Below, in pieces: positions 1 through 7,302 of a stretch of 64,000 nt of DNA. Under the pieces are notes generated by a model. That model saw nothing but the letters and a program-made list of their open reading frames with translations. It was not told the DNA's origin and did no database searches. The DNA is from CBDCWT01 sp965223305 (GTDB lineage Bacteria; Planctomycetota; Planctomycetia; Pirellulales; Pirellulaceae). How positions within the stretch are numbered: the first letter of the stretch is position 1; each line of letters begins with the position of its first letter. Made by a program: the position numbers and the translations under genes. The DNA lies in contig CBDCWT010000080.1 of the NCBI GenBank assembly GCA_965223305.1, positions 16,860 through 80,859 of the forward strand, in the 5' to 3' direction.

Positions 1-1
1 C

Positions 2-205
2 GAGTCAGCAGAGCTAGAACGACTCTATGATTTCCGGGCGCGCATCGCCCGATGTCACGCAGTGCTGGATTCATTCCATAAGTTCTTGGAAGCCGAGCCG
101 CACGAACGCGACGAACGCGATCGGGAACTCCAGCGGGTGCTCAAAGCAGTTCAGGACATCCAACGACGACGCCCACCACCGTTGGCGGACGGACTCCAAG
201 AATGA
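2..205 (+). CDS. C-terminal fragment of an unknown protein of the integrated element
   Basis: An open frame enters from the left edge and gives 67 residues before TGA. It is very rich in Glu and Arg (AEPHERDERDRELQRV) and is probably helical. The stop overlaps the next start in an ATGA arrangement, which supports translation and co-transcription with the terminase genes. The true start lies outside the window. I do not recognise a family; a small phage accessory protein is the natural guess from position alone. Confidence 0.5.
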   Translation, partial: ESAELERLYDFRARIARCHAVLDSFHKFLEAEPHERDERDRELQRVLKAVQDIQRRRPPPLADGLQE

Positions 206-894
206 GTAACGAGTCCCCACACTCCCCCGAAGAACAGCAGATCCGGATCGAAATAGAGCAGGTTCGAGCCGAATTACCGCCGGAAGTTGCGGCAAACGCT
301 CGCGAAGGAGGCAGAATTGCTGCGGAAAAGGGACGAAATGACCCCAGAACGTGCAATCTCAAAGATCTGAAAGTGTCTAAATCGAAAAAGCCAGCAATGA
401 AACTCGCGGAACGCCGTGCGAAGGCTGGAGAGCTGTACCTCAACGGATACGATCAACGGCGAGTTGCAGAAGAACTGGGAGTCTCGATCAGCACTATCTC
501 GAGGGACCTCGCCAAGCTGCACAAGCAGTGGATCACCGATAGTTCTGAGGCCGTCGACGCGATCAAAGCACGGGAGCTGCAGCGGATCGACCGCATTGAG
601 CGAGAGGCATGGGGCGGATGGGAGTCGAGCCGAGCCGAGCGGTTTTTAGGGCGAGTAGCGTGGTGTGTCGAGACGCGACTTAAGCTGATTGGCGCGTTCG
701 TAAACAAAGTCAGCCTCACGGATCCAACCGGGGAAGAGCCTTCGATCCGCTTTGACTTCAACAAGCTAAACGTGGACGAGTTGCGAGTACTGGTCCAGCT
801 TTCTAAGCAGAGCGATCAGGGGAAGTCGACAGTCACGACCGTGGACGGAGCAGTGCTGGAGCACGCAGAGGAGGGCAAGGATGCCGCAGCCTGA
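202..894 (+). CDS. Putative phage terminase small subunit (HTH protein)
   Basis: This is a 230-residue basic/acidic protein with a helix-turn-helix at about residues 72-110 (YLNGYDQRRVAEELGVSIST, followed by ISRDL), where recognition of a packaging site would be expected. A helical stretch follows (about 115-170) and then a poorly conserved tail. It starts by ATGA overlap with the upstream frame and ends 14 bp inside the terminase large subunit gene. Terminase small subunits are variable HTH proteins encoded just before TerL, so the call rests mainly on position plus the HTH. A transcriptional regulator is the alternative. Confidence 0.6.
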   Translation: MSNESPHSPEEQQIRIEIEQVRAELPPEVAANAREGGRIAAEKGRNDPRTCNLKDLKVSKSKKPAMKLAERRAKAGELYLNGYDQRRVAEELGVSISTISRDLAKLHKQWITDSSEAVDAIKARELQRIDRIEREAWGGWESSRAERFLGRVAWCVETRLKLIGAFVNKVSLTDPTGEEPSIRFDFNKLNVDELRVLVQLSKQSDQGKSTVTTVDGAVLEHAEEGKDAAA

Positions 895-2599
895 ATCAAT
901 GGAACTCACGCGCGAGGAGCTTCGCGCGGCGCGGCGGGAGTTGTACCAACGCAGCCTGATCGAGTTCGCCAAAGAGTTCTGGCACGTCAATGAGCCGGGA
1001 CGACCGCTTGAGTGGAATTGGCACCTCGACGCGGTCTGCGAACACTTGGAGGCTGTCAGCCGGGGTGAGATTCGGCGGTTGGTGGTCAACATTCCGCCGC
1101 GAACGTCCAAGTCCTCTTTCGTGTCGGTGCTGTGGCCGTCATGGGTCTGGGCCGGGGATCCCGGCCATCAGTTCCTCTGTGTCAGCCATGGATCCGATGT
1201 CGCAACTCGTGACACCCGCAAGATGCGCAACGTTGTCACTAGTCGGGAATTCCAGGAGCTGTGGGGACGCAAGGTCACTCTGGCCGGAGACCAGAATCAG
1301 AAGACACGGTTCGAGAACACGAAACGCGGGCACCGGATCTCGTACGGAATGACCTCGTCGTTCACCGGAGAAGGTGGGGACACGATCATCATCGACGACC
1401 CGATAGACCGGGATTCAGCCAAGAGCGAGGTAGAGCGCCAGGCGGCTATCGAGACGCTGGATGAGAAAATTAGCACCCGGCTGAACGACCCAGCCGCGTC
1501 GTCCATCGTGATGGTGATGCAGCGATTGCACGCCGAGGACCCAACTGGCCACGTGCTAGAACAAGGTGGTTGGGAACACTTGATGATCCCGATGCGGTAC
1601 GAGCCGGGACACCCGCACCGGTCAAGAACGTCGCTGGGCTGGACCGATCCACGAACGGGGGACGCTGAACTGCTCTGGCCGGAGCGGTTTACACCGGAGG
1701 CAGTCGAGCGGTGGGAGAAGACGCTGGGGATCTACGGCACGGCCGGGCAACTCCAGCAACGCCCCGCTCCCCGAGGAGGTGGTCTGTTCCTGGTCGACAG
1801 GTTTGGGCTGATCGACGAATCCCGCCTACCAACGGAGTATGACGCGGTGTGCCGGGGCTGGGACAAGGCAGCAACGTCATTGGACACTGCTGACTACTCA
1901 GTAGGAGTGTTGATGGCGAAGAAGGGGACTCGCTTCTTCGTGCTGCACGTAGCTCGCGGGCAATGGTCCCCCGCCAAAGTTGAGGCGATGATCGACCACT
2001 ACGCCGAGCAGGACCAGCTAGAGTTTGGGGAACGAGTGAGGATCAGAATCGAGCGAGAGGGTGGCGCTGCGGGGAAAACAGTTGAGGAGTTAACCACCCG
2101 GCGGCTGCAAGGCAAGAACATCCGGTTTGAGCTGGCCCGAGGATCGAAGGAGGATCGTGCCGAGCCGTTCGCCATCGCAGTCGAGAACCATCAGGTTCTA
2201 GTTGCCAAGTCGGCCTGGACCAAAGCCTTCCTTGATGAGCATGCAACATTCCCGCTCGGCCGGCATGATGATCAGGTCGACGCGGCCGGGATTGCCTATC
2301 GGGAACTAGTGAGCCCGGTCCGGCGGCTCCGATTCGCAACCAATACGTCCAGCACTGGCACATCTAGCCTCGGACCGCAGAAGTGCACCAACGAATGGTG
2401 TCACATGTACCCACCACCGGGACGCGAGACTTGCTGCGACCTGTGCGCTCCAGGTGATGGCAGGCACACTCCTGAATGCTACGAGCACTCGCGCAAAGTG
2501 TTCAATTCGCTACCTGAGATACCGGACCCATACGACGGCGAGCGCAAGATCGTCATCCACGATCCTGACCGATCGGCTTGGGGGTATGCCCGACACTAA
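881..2599 (+). CDS. Phage terminase large subunit (TerL)
   Basis: This 572-residue packaging motor combines an ATPase with a nuclease. The ATPase part shows a Walker-A-like loop NIPPRTSKSS (about residue 73), where the usual GKS/T is SKS. The Walker B is DTIIIDDP, followed by a coupling segment IVMVMQRLHAEDPTGHVL. The C-terminal RNase H-like nuclease shows GWDKAATS (about 326) and the terminal acidic motif HDDQVDAAG (about 463). After the nuclease comes an extra tail of about 90 residues with a Cys/His cluster (CTNEWC, CCDLC, CYEH) that could bind zinc. ATG 881 is chosen because GAGGAGGG lies just upstream and the overlap suggests coupling; ATG 899 is possible. No portal or capsid gene follows, so the morphogenesis genes must be outside the window or absent. 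Confidence 0.9.
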   Translation: MPQPESMELTREELRAARRELYQRSLIEFAKEFWHVNEPGRPLEWNWHLDAVCEHLEAVSRGEIRRLVVNIPPRTSKSSFVSVLWPSWVWAGDPGHQFLCVSHGSDVATRDTRKMRNVVTSREFQELWGRKVTLAGDQNQKTRFENTKRGHRISYGMTSSFTGEGGDTIIIDDPIDRDSAKSEVERQAAIETLDEKISTRLNDPAASSIVMVMQRLHAEDPTGHVLEQGGWEHLMIPMRYEPGHPHRSRTSLGWTDPRTGDAELLWPERFTPEAVERWEKTLGIYGTAGQLQQRPAPRGGGLFLVDRFGLIDESRLPTEYDAVCRGWDKAATSLDTADYSVGVLMAKKGTRFFVLHVARGQWSPAKVEAMIDHYAEQDQLEFGERVRIRIEREGGAAGKTVEELTTRRLQGKNIRFELARGSKEDRAEPFAIAVENHQVLVAKSAWTKAFLDEHATFPLGRHDDQVDAAGIAYRELVSPVRRLRFATNTSSTGTSSLGPQKCTNEWCHMYPPPGRETCCDLCAPGDGRHTPECYEHSRKVFNSLPEIPDPYDGERKIVIHDPDRSAWGYARH

Positions 2600-2665
2600 C
2601 AAATCACTATTCGCCAACTGTGGATCCTGAGTTGGGAGGTTCGTTGTTATGAGAGGACGCAGTAT

Positions 2666-2908
2666 ATGGTCTCTAAAGCATTGGTTCCGAGCGAAGTTGC
2701 CAAAGTCCCCCGGCTCACCCTAACGCGGCAGGAGCTGGCCGACTCATTTGGTGTCGGGGTCGGCACGATCGACAAGTGGAGGACGCAGTACGGACTCCCG
2801 TTCATCCGCCGTGAGTCTATGGTGTTGTTTCCGGTTTCGGTCGTCGATGCTTGGCTTGTCGAAAATTCGGAACGAAACACGCAAGATTCAACCGAATCCG
2901 CCGAATGA
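2666..2908 (+). CDS. Small MerR/excisionase-like helix-turn-helix protein
   Basis: This 80-residue protein has a single winged-helix-type DNA-binding motif (LTRQELADSFGVGVGTIDKW, about residues 18-38), followed by the wing-like segment YGLPFIRRESMVLFPVSVVDAWL. This is the pattern of helix_turn_helix_17/excisionase-like proteins. Its position between terminase and integrase fits a recombination directionality factor or a small lysogeny regulator. A purine-rich GAGAGGA sequence precedes the start. The HTH class is clear; the exact role is inferred from context. Confidence 0.7.
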   Translation: MVSKALVPSEVAKVPRLTLTRQELADSFGVGVGTIDKWRTQYGLPFIRRESMVLFPVSVVDAWLVENSERNTQDSTESAE

Positions 2909-2911
2909 CAC

Positions 2912-2940
2912 TTGCTAGCCATTTTGGCAAGTAGTACAAT
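2912..2940 (+). promoter_or_regulatory. Predicted sigma70-type promoter of the XRE regulator, probably leaderless
   Basis: TTGCTA (2912-2917) and TACAAT (2935-2940) are separated by exactly 17 bp. The ATG of the XRE gene begins 9 nt after the -10 hexamer, so the transcript would start at or within 1-2 nt of the start codon. Arms CTTGC (2911-2915) and GCAAG (2927-2931) form a short inverted repeat over the -35/spacer region that could be an operator. No Shine-Dalgarno sequence lies before the ATG, consistent with a leaderless message. Confidence 0.5.
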
Positions 2941-2948
2941 ACGAGACG

Positions 2949-3161
2949 ATGGCAATGGAATTATTCAGCGATCAGCTCCGGGCCGCGATTGAGGCGGCAG
3001 ATGTCAGCAGGTACCGGCTCTCTAAGTTGACCGGCGTCTCTCAAGGGCAGCTGTCCGGCTTCGTGCGCGGCACCAGAAAGCTATCGCTGGACACGATAGA
3101 TCGACTGGCGGAAGAGCTCGGTTGGCAGCTAACGGTTCAGGCAAAGAGGAAGAAGAAGTAA
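2949..3161 (+). CDS. XRE-family helix-turn-helix regulator
   Basis: This 70-residue protein consists almost entirely of a Cro/CI-type HTH: YRLSKLTGVSQGQLSGFVRG (about residues 22-41) followed by RKLSLDTIDRLAEELGW, with a lysine-rich tail. In a phage-like element between terminase and integrase it most likely represses its own or other element promoters. It has no dimerisation domain, so it resembles Cro or a short antitoxin-type regulator rather than full-length CI. A second in-frame ATG lies two codons downstream. No toxin gene is adjacent. Confidence 0.85.
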   Translation: MAMELFSDQLRAAIEAADVSRYRLSKLTGVSQGQLSGFVRGTRKLSLDTIDRLAEELGWQLTVQAKRKKK

Positions 3162-3179
3162 CTAACATGAGGTAGTGTA

Positions 3180-4460
3180 ATGGCGAGTCTGTGTGCGGAT
3201 CCGGGCGGCAAAAAGAGGATCTTAGTCAAATGTCGAGACGGCATTCGTCGGCCGATCCGGCTCGGCAAAATGTCGCTTCGGAAAGCCAGGTCCATCGAAG
3301 TCTACATCGGCGATCTGGAGTCCGCAGGGCTGGCTAACGCGACACCGTCCAACGAGACCATGCGCTGGCTCCAGCACTTGAGCGATCAACTCTACGCCAA
3401 GATGGCAAGAATCGGACTGGTACCGCACCGCGACCGTGCCACTCTGAAAGCGTTCCTCGACCGGTACATAAAAGGCCGCACTGATGTCAAAACGAACACC
3501 GTGAAGAAATACAAGTCGACCAGGAAGAGGCTCATCGAATTCTTCGGTGCGGAGAAGCCGCTTCGCGATATCACACAAGGCTGTGCCGACGATTTTCGGC
3601 TCCATGTCGCGGGCACTGTGAAGGAGGAAAACACGGTCCGCAAGCACATCGCCGTGGCCAAGTTGTTCTTCGGGGCTGCCAAGAAGCGGCGTCTGATCTC
3701 GGAAAACCCCTTTGAGGGCCAGGCCTCCGCCATCCGCCCGAACCGCAAGCGTTTCTACTTCGTTTCAGTGGCAGAATCCATAAAGGTGCTGTCCGAGATG
3801 CGTGATAACGAGTGGCGTTTGATCTTCGTTCTGAGCCGCTACGGTGGCCTGAGATGCCCGTCTGAGCACCTCGGGCTCCGATGGCAGGACATTGATTGGG
3901 AGCGGGGCAGGGTAACGGTCCACGCACCGAAGACCGAACACCACGCGGGACACGAGTCGAGAGTGATTCCTTTGTTTCAGGAGATGCGCGAGCCGCTTGA
4001 CATCGCATTCACCAACGCGGAGCCGGGAGCTGAGTTCGTTATCCAGCGGCTCCGCTCAGGCAGTCAAAACTGGCGGACACAGATGAAACGCTTCATCACC
4101 CGAGCCGGGCTAAAACCGTGGCCGAAGATATTCCAGAATCTCCGCAGCACGCGACAAACGGAACTGGAGGAATTTCTTCCGTCGCATGCGGTCACGGCGT
4201 TCATGGGCAATTCTAGACCCGTAGCGGAGCGTCATTACCTTCAAGTGACCGATGCTCACTTCGAGCGCGCATGTTCGTTAAACAGTCTGGCGCAAAATCC
4301 GGCGCACCACATGGTCACATCTGGTCATATCTCGTCACGTGACAAATTCGAAGACACTGCAAAAGTAGTGATACGTGACGAGGTGGTACGAGACGGGAAC
4401 CAGGGAATAGCCGGAGCGGGACTCGAACCCGCACGAGGGATACCCCTCACAGGATTTTAA
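3180..4460 (+). CDS. Tyrosine-type site-specific integrase of the element
   Basis: This is a 426-residue tyrosine recombinase. Residues about 95-180 form a SAM-like core-binding domain (TLKAFLDRYI, NTVKKYKSTRKRLIEFF). The catalytic domain shows the first Arg in RYGGLRCPSEHLGLRW, a Lys in APKTEHH, the box NLRSTRQTEL with the second Arg, and the C-terminal GNSRPVAERHYLQ with His and the probable nucleophilic Tyr. GAGGTAGTG precedes the ATG. After about residue 365 the sequence is non-conserved, and the final residues (AGAGLEPARGIPLTGF) are encoded by the complement of the tRNA-Leu gene. The TAA stop lies in the tRNA anticodon-stem region. This places the attachment site at the tRNA, with the integrase next to the junction. 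Confidence 0.95.
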   Translation: MASLCADPGGKKRILVKCRDGIRRPIRLGKMSLRKARSIEVYIGDLESAGLANATPSNETMRWLQHLSDQLYAKMARIGLVPHRDRATLKAFLDRYIKGRTDVKTNTVKKYKSTRKRLIEFFGAEKPLRDITQGCADDFRLHVAGTVKEENTVRKHIAVAKLFFGAAKKRRLISENPFEGQASAIRPNRKRFYFVSVAESIKVLSEMRDNEWRLIFVLSRYGGLRCPSEHLGLRWQDIDWERGRVTVHAPKTEHHAGHESRVIPLFQEMREPLDIAFTNAEPGAEFVIQRLRSGSQNWRTQMKRFITRAGLKPWPKIFQNLRSTRQTELEEFLPSHAVTAFMGNSRPVAERHYLQVTDAHFERACSLNSLAQNPAHHMVTSGHISSRDKFEDTAKVVIRDEVVRDGNQGIAGAGLEPARGIPLTGF

Positions 4461-4493
4461 ATCCTGTGCGTCTGCCAATTCCGCCATCCGGCC
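4408..4493 (-). tRNA. tRNA-Leu (anticodon UAA)
   Basis: Read on the minus strand, an 86-nt cloverleaf can be folded. The acceptor is GGCCGGA paired with TCCGGCT (one G-U) plus discriminator A. The D arm contains GGCGGAATTGGCAGACGC. The anticodon stem is CAGGA/TCCTG with loop TTTAAAA, giving anticodon TAA. There is a long variable arm, and the T arm is GCGGG-TTCGAGT-CCCGC. The long variable arm and anticodon agree on leucine. CCA is not encoded. The 3' half overlaps the end of the integrase gene, so this gene is the integration target, regenerated by the element. Confidence 0.95.
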
Positions 4494-4782
4494 AAGGTGG
4501 TTCAGCGTAACGAATCGCGTCGTTTCAGAACAGACTGCCGAAATAGTGCGCCATCACAGCGCCGTCATTCCAATTCCGGGGGTTGCCAAGTGCGGCGGAC
4601 GCTGACGCTTTCGGCAACGGGGCTGAGAGGCCGAGGAGCAGGCGGCCAGGTTGCTGTCGGCGGTTGGCCACCGCAACGTACAATGCTCCGAGGCGCATTT
4701 GCCGGCGGATGAAGCCCGGCCTCTCCTCCGTGCCCTGCTGACTTCCCAGCCGCAAGTGGTGTCACTGTTGTAGAATAGCGGT

Positions 4783-6513
4783 GTGAATCCGGCCGCCTAT
4801 CTTCTTCCTATCATCGTGGTTGCCGTGGCGATGGCGATTCTGCAGTTGGTCGCCATTTGGGCCGGGGTCAGCCGGCGTTCTTGCTTTGTTCGGACTCTCG
4901 CAATTTGCCTCGTGTTGGCGACCATGTTGCCCATCCGGGCACTCGAACCGATTGTCTGGCACGCGCTCGCCCTGCCTCTGACCGCCGTCTGTAGTCGCTG
5001 GCTTTGGCGGCGATTTGGCGACCAGCCGCCGGGAGAACGGGACGAGCCTGGCGTTCGTTTCAGCCTGCAGAGTTTCTTCTTGTTTGTGCTGCTTGCGGGC
5101 GGACTTTCTGCGGTGGTGGCCCGACTGTGGCACGATGGCGGGGTTCCGCAATGGGAAAATGCCGTCCTCGTCGCATGCGGAGCGGTGATTTCGCAACTCT
5201 GTCTGTTAACAGTGCTGCGTCGTTGGTGGCGGTTATTGCCGCTGGCGGCCATCTTGCTCTTGGCCAGCGGCATCGGGGCCCTCGCGGCATGGGTGTTGGG
5301 CGTATCGGAGCGCTTGCAACTCACCAATATGTTTCCCGATATGTTTCCCAGCACATACCATGTGCTGGGCCTGTGCAGCGCGGCATACGCCGTCATGGCA
5401 GCGGTCATCCTCGTGGTCCTGATGTTCGCTACGATGGGCCAGTCGGAACAGCGCCGCGTGGCAAACACTGGTCGAATCGGGCTGCTCGCCGTCGCGGTAG
5501 TTGTGTTGATTCCAATGAGCACTCTCTACTTCCAGATGCTGCAAGGTCCACCGCTTCCCACTGATCACCGTGCGGCCCCGAACAACTACAACGAGATCTC
5601 GAAACTTGTGCAGGAAGCCGTTCGGCTGAATCCCTCGGAGCTGGACTTGTTCTCGATGCGGCGGGGTCCATCACCAACCACCAGCCGGGAGTTGGAGCAA
5701 CACTACGACGACCTGTTCGCCGTCTTACAGACACCGGGATACGTGCCGCTGGACCTCCGTCGCGACACGACCCATCAATACATGATGAAGGTTGTCGGGG
5801 AAGAAACGGGGCAGTTTCGCAGTGTTTGTCGCATGTTCGATGCCGAAAGCCAGTCGGCCACGGTCAACGGGAGGTTCGGCGATGCCGTCAATTACAGCCT
5901 GGCCAACGTCCAGATGGGAAACACCGTTTCCCGCGGTGGCATCGCCATCCAAATGCTGAATGGCATTGCCATAGAAGGTTTCGGTACGTACCGGCTATGG
6001 AAGATTCACGCTGACCTGACCCCGGACGAACTGCGGAAGCTGGTCAAGGACTTGGAACGAATCCGCGCCGCACGCGAAGGCTACGAGTTGACGGCGGCCC
6101 GGGAATTCGCCTTCACTGATCGGACATACAACTGGATGCATCGTTTATTGAGGGTCGTGAGCCGGTTCATCGGTTATGACCACGCCGCTCCGGTCATGAG
6201 CGTTTCGAGAACAGCTTACGATCGCCGGACTGCGGAGATGTCGTTGCTGCTGGCCGAATTGGCCGTGGCGGCGTACCGGAAGGAACACGGTGAGGCCCCC
6301 GATACGTTCGACCAGCTTGTGCCTGATTACCTCGCCACCGTGCCTCCCGATCCCTGGTCGGGCAAACCGGTCATCTTGCGAAAGACGGCCGACGGCGTTG
6401 TCGTCTACTCAGTCGGCCCCGATGGCAAGGACGACGGCGGCCGCTTTGGCGGCTACAGGAATGTGCTTACGAATCCCGGATTCGATTACGACCTGGGAGT
6501 TGCGGATCGTTAA
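4783..6513 (+). CDS. Multi-pass membrane protein with a GspG-like C-terminal module
   Basis: This 576-residue protein starts at GTG. About the first 260 residues contain roughly seven hydrophobic helices (for example YLLPIIVVAVAMAILQLVAI and LFVLLAGGLSAVVARLW). The remaining 300 or so residues are soluble and end with AVAAYRKEHGEAPDTFDQLV and PPDPWSGKPVILRK, then VVYSVGPDGKDDGG. That ending is the pattern seen in type II secretion pseudopilin (GspG) tails and in many planctomycete secreted proteins. No enzymatic motif was found. TAGAAT at 4771-4776 is a possible -10 box, but no good -35 is visible. The previous 289 bp, back to the tRNA, hold no gene I can support. Confidence 0.75.
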   Translation: MNPAAYLLPIIVVAVAMAILQLVAIWAGVSRRSCFVRTLAICLVLATMLPIRALEPIVWHALALPLTAVCSRWLWRRFGDQPPGERDEPGVRFSLQSFFLFVLLAGGLSAVVARLWHDGGVPQWENAVLVACGAVISQLCLLTVLRRWWRLLPLAAILLLASGIGALAAWVLGVSERLQLTNMFPDMFPSTYHVLGLCSAAYAVMAAVILVVLMFATMGQSEQRRVANTGRIGLLAVAVVVLIPMSTLYFQMLQGPPLPTDHRAAPNNYNEISKLVQEAVRLNPSELDLFSMRRGPSPTTSRELEQHYDDLFAVLQTPGYVPLDLRRDTTHQYMMKVVGEETGQFRSVCRMFDAESQSATVNGRFGDAVNYSLANVQMGNTVSRGGIAIQMLNGIAIEGFGTYRLWKIHADLTPDELRKLVKDLERIRAAREGYELTAAREFAFTDRTYNWMHRLLRVVSRFIGYDHAAPVMSVSRTAYDRRTAEMSLLLAELAVAAYRKEHGEAPDTFDQLVPDYLATVPPDPWSGKPVILRKTADGVVVYSVGPDGKDDGGRFGGYRNVLTNPGFDYDLGVADR

Positions 6514-6567
6514 TGAGGTGTGTGTTGGTGGACAAACCGTCCCACAATGGCAACGTGCTAACGTTAA

Positions 6568-6741
6568 CCCGAATTATTCATGAGCGATCTGCTGCGAGGT
6601 CGTAAGTCCATCCGTGGCTTCGTCATGCTTCACAATTCTCCCTCGACGTATTGCTTCAATACGCCTGCGGAAGAATTGCTCGCCTTCCTTGCCACGAACG
6701 TACTTACAACCTCTCGCCACGATCTTCATGAATAATCCGGG
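6568..6741. mobile_element. MITE-like 174-bp element, copy 1
   Basis: Termini CCCGAATTATTCATGA and TCATGAATAATCCGGG are inverted repeats with one mismatch. The element is flanked by direct repeats TTAA (6564-6567 and 6742-6745). Subterminal sequences are also inverted (GTCGTAAGT near the left, ACTTACAAC near the right), and the centre is the palindrome GTATTG-CTT-CAATAC, so the whole element can fold into one long hairpin. It encodes no transposase. It appears identical to copy 3 and differs from copy 2 at three positions plus the terminal A/G. It lies 54 bp after the membrane-protein gene, between convergent genes. Confidence 0.9.
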
Positions 6742-6745
6742 TTAA

Positions 6746-7302
6746 GGACTCTCTCCGGAAACGGGTCAGAGGGAAAGTCAAGCGTCAGGAGTCACAGAAG
6801 GCCGGCGAAGAGGGATCGAACAACCGTTGTTCTGTAAACTCCGTCAACCTTGCTTTCACAGTTCTGAAATAATTGGAGCGGCTTCGCCGCCGTTTTCTTT
6901 TGCGTTCACGCAGACCTCGGACGAGAAATCAAACATAGTCATAGAGCTGATCTCAGCTACAACGCCATTACTTCAGCAAGTAAACCTCCTCCACGCATGG
7001 CTTACGACGCCCGTCCTGGGGGATTCTTGTCTCCGCGTCCCTTCTGCCGTGAAGCCCTCGCCGAATTTCTGTACCTATCATGGAGGCCCCATCACGCGGA
7101 GCGTGATGACTACGTAGCCGTCACGCTCCGCGTGACGAGCCAGGCGTGTGGGCGCTCTTGTCAGTTAGTGGCCGATTGAATCTGGGCCCGTTTCCGCCCG
7201 AATCCGCTGCAGGGTAGTAGACCTCGAAATTCTGGCTCGCTGCTGGGACGGAGCGTTCGCAGCGTCGCCGTTCGTTCGGGAAAACTTCGGCCAGCTTCGC
7301 TG
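6746..7302. other. Intergenic region without a supported gene
   Basis: These 557 bp after MITE copy 1 hold no convincing coding frame. Short frames here lack a Shine-Dalgarno sequence and family features. The only structured feature is the pair of palindromes at 7090-7137, listed separately. A GC-rich 'ggagcggcttcgccgcc' hairpin lies near 6871-6887. Confidence 0.6.
7090..7137. repeat. REP-like pair of palindromes
   Basis: CATCACGC-GGA-GCGTGATG (7090-7108) and CGTCACGC-TCC-GCGTGACG (7119-7137) are two perfect 8-bp-arm palindromes 10 bp apart. Each is close to the reverse complement of the other. This is the BIME/REP arrangement, located 165 bp past the 3' end of the minus-strand ankyrin gene. 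It may act in mRNA 3'-end stability or as a target of a REP-associated transposase; neither is shown here. Confidence 0.7.
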
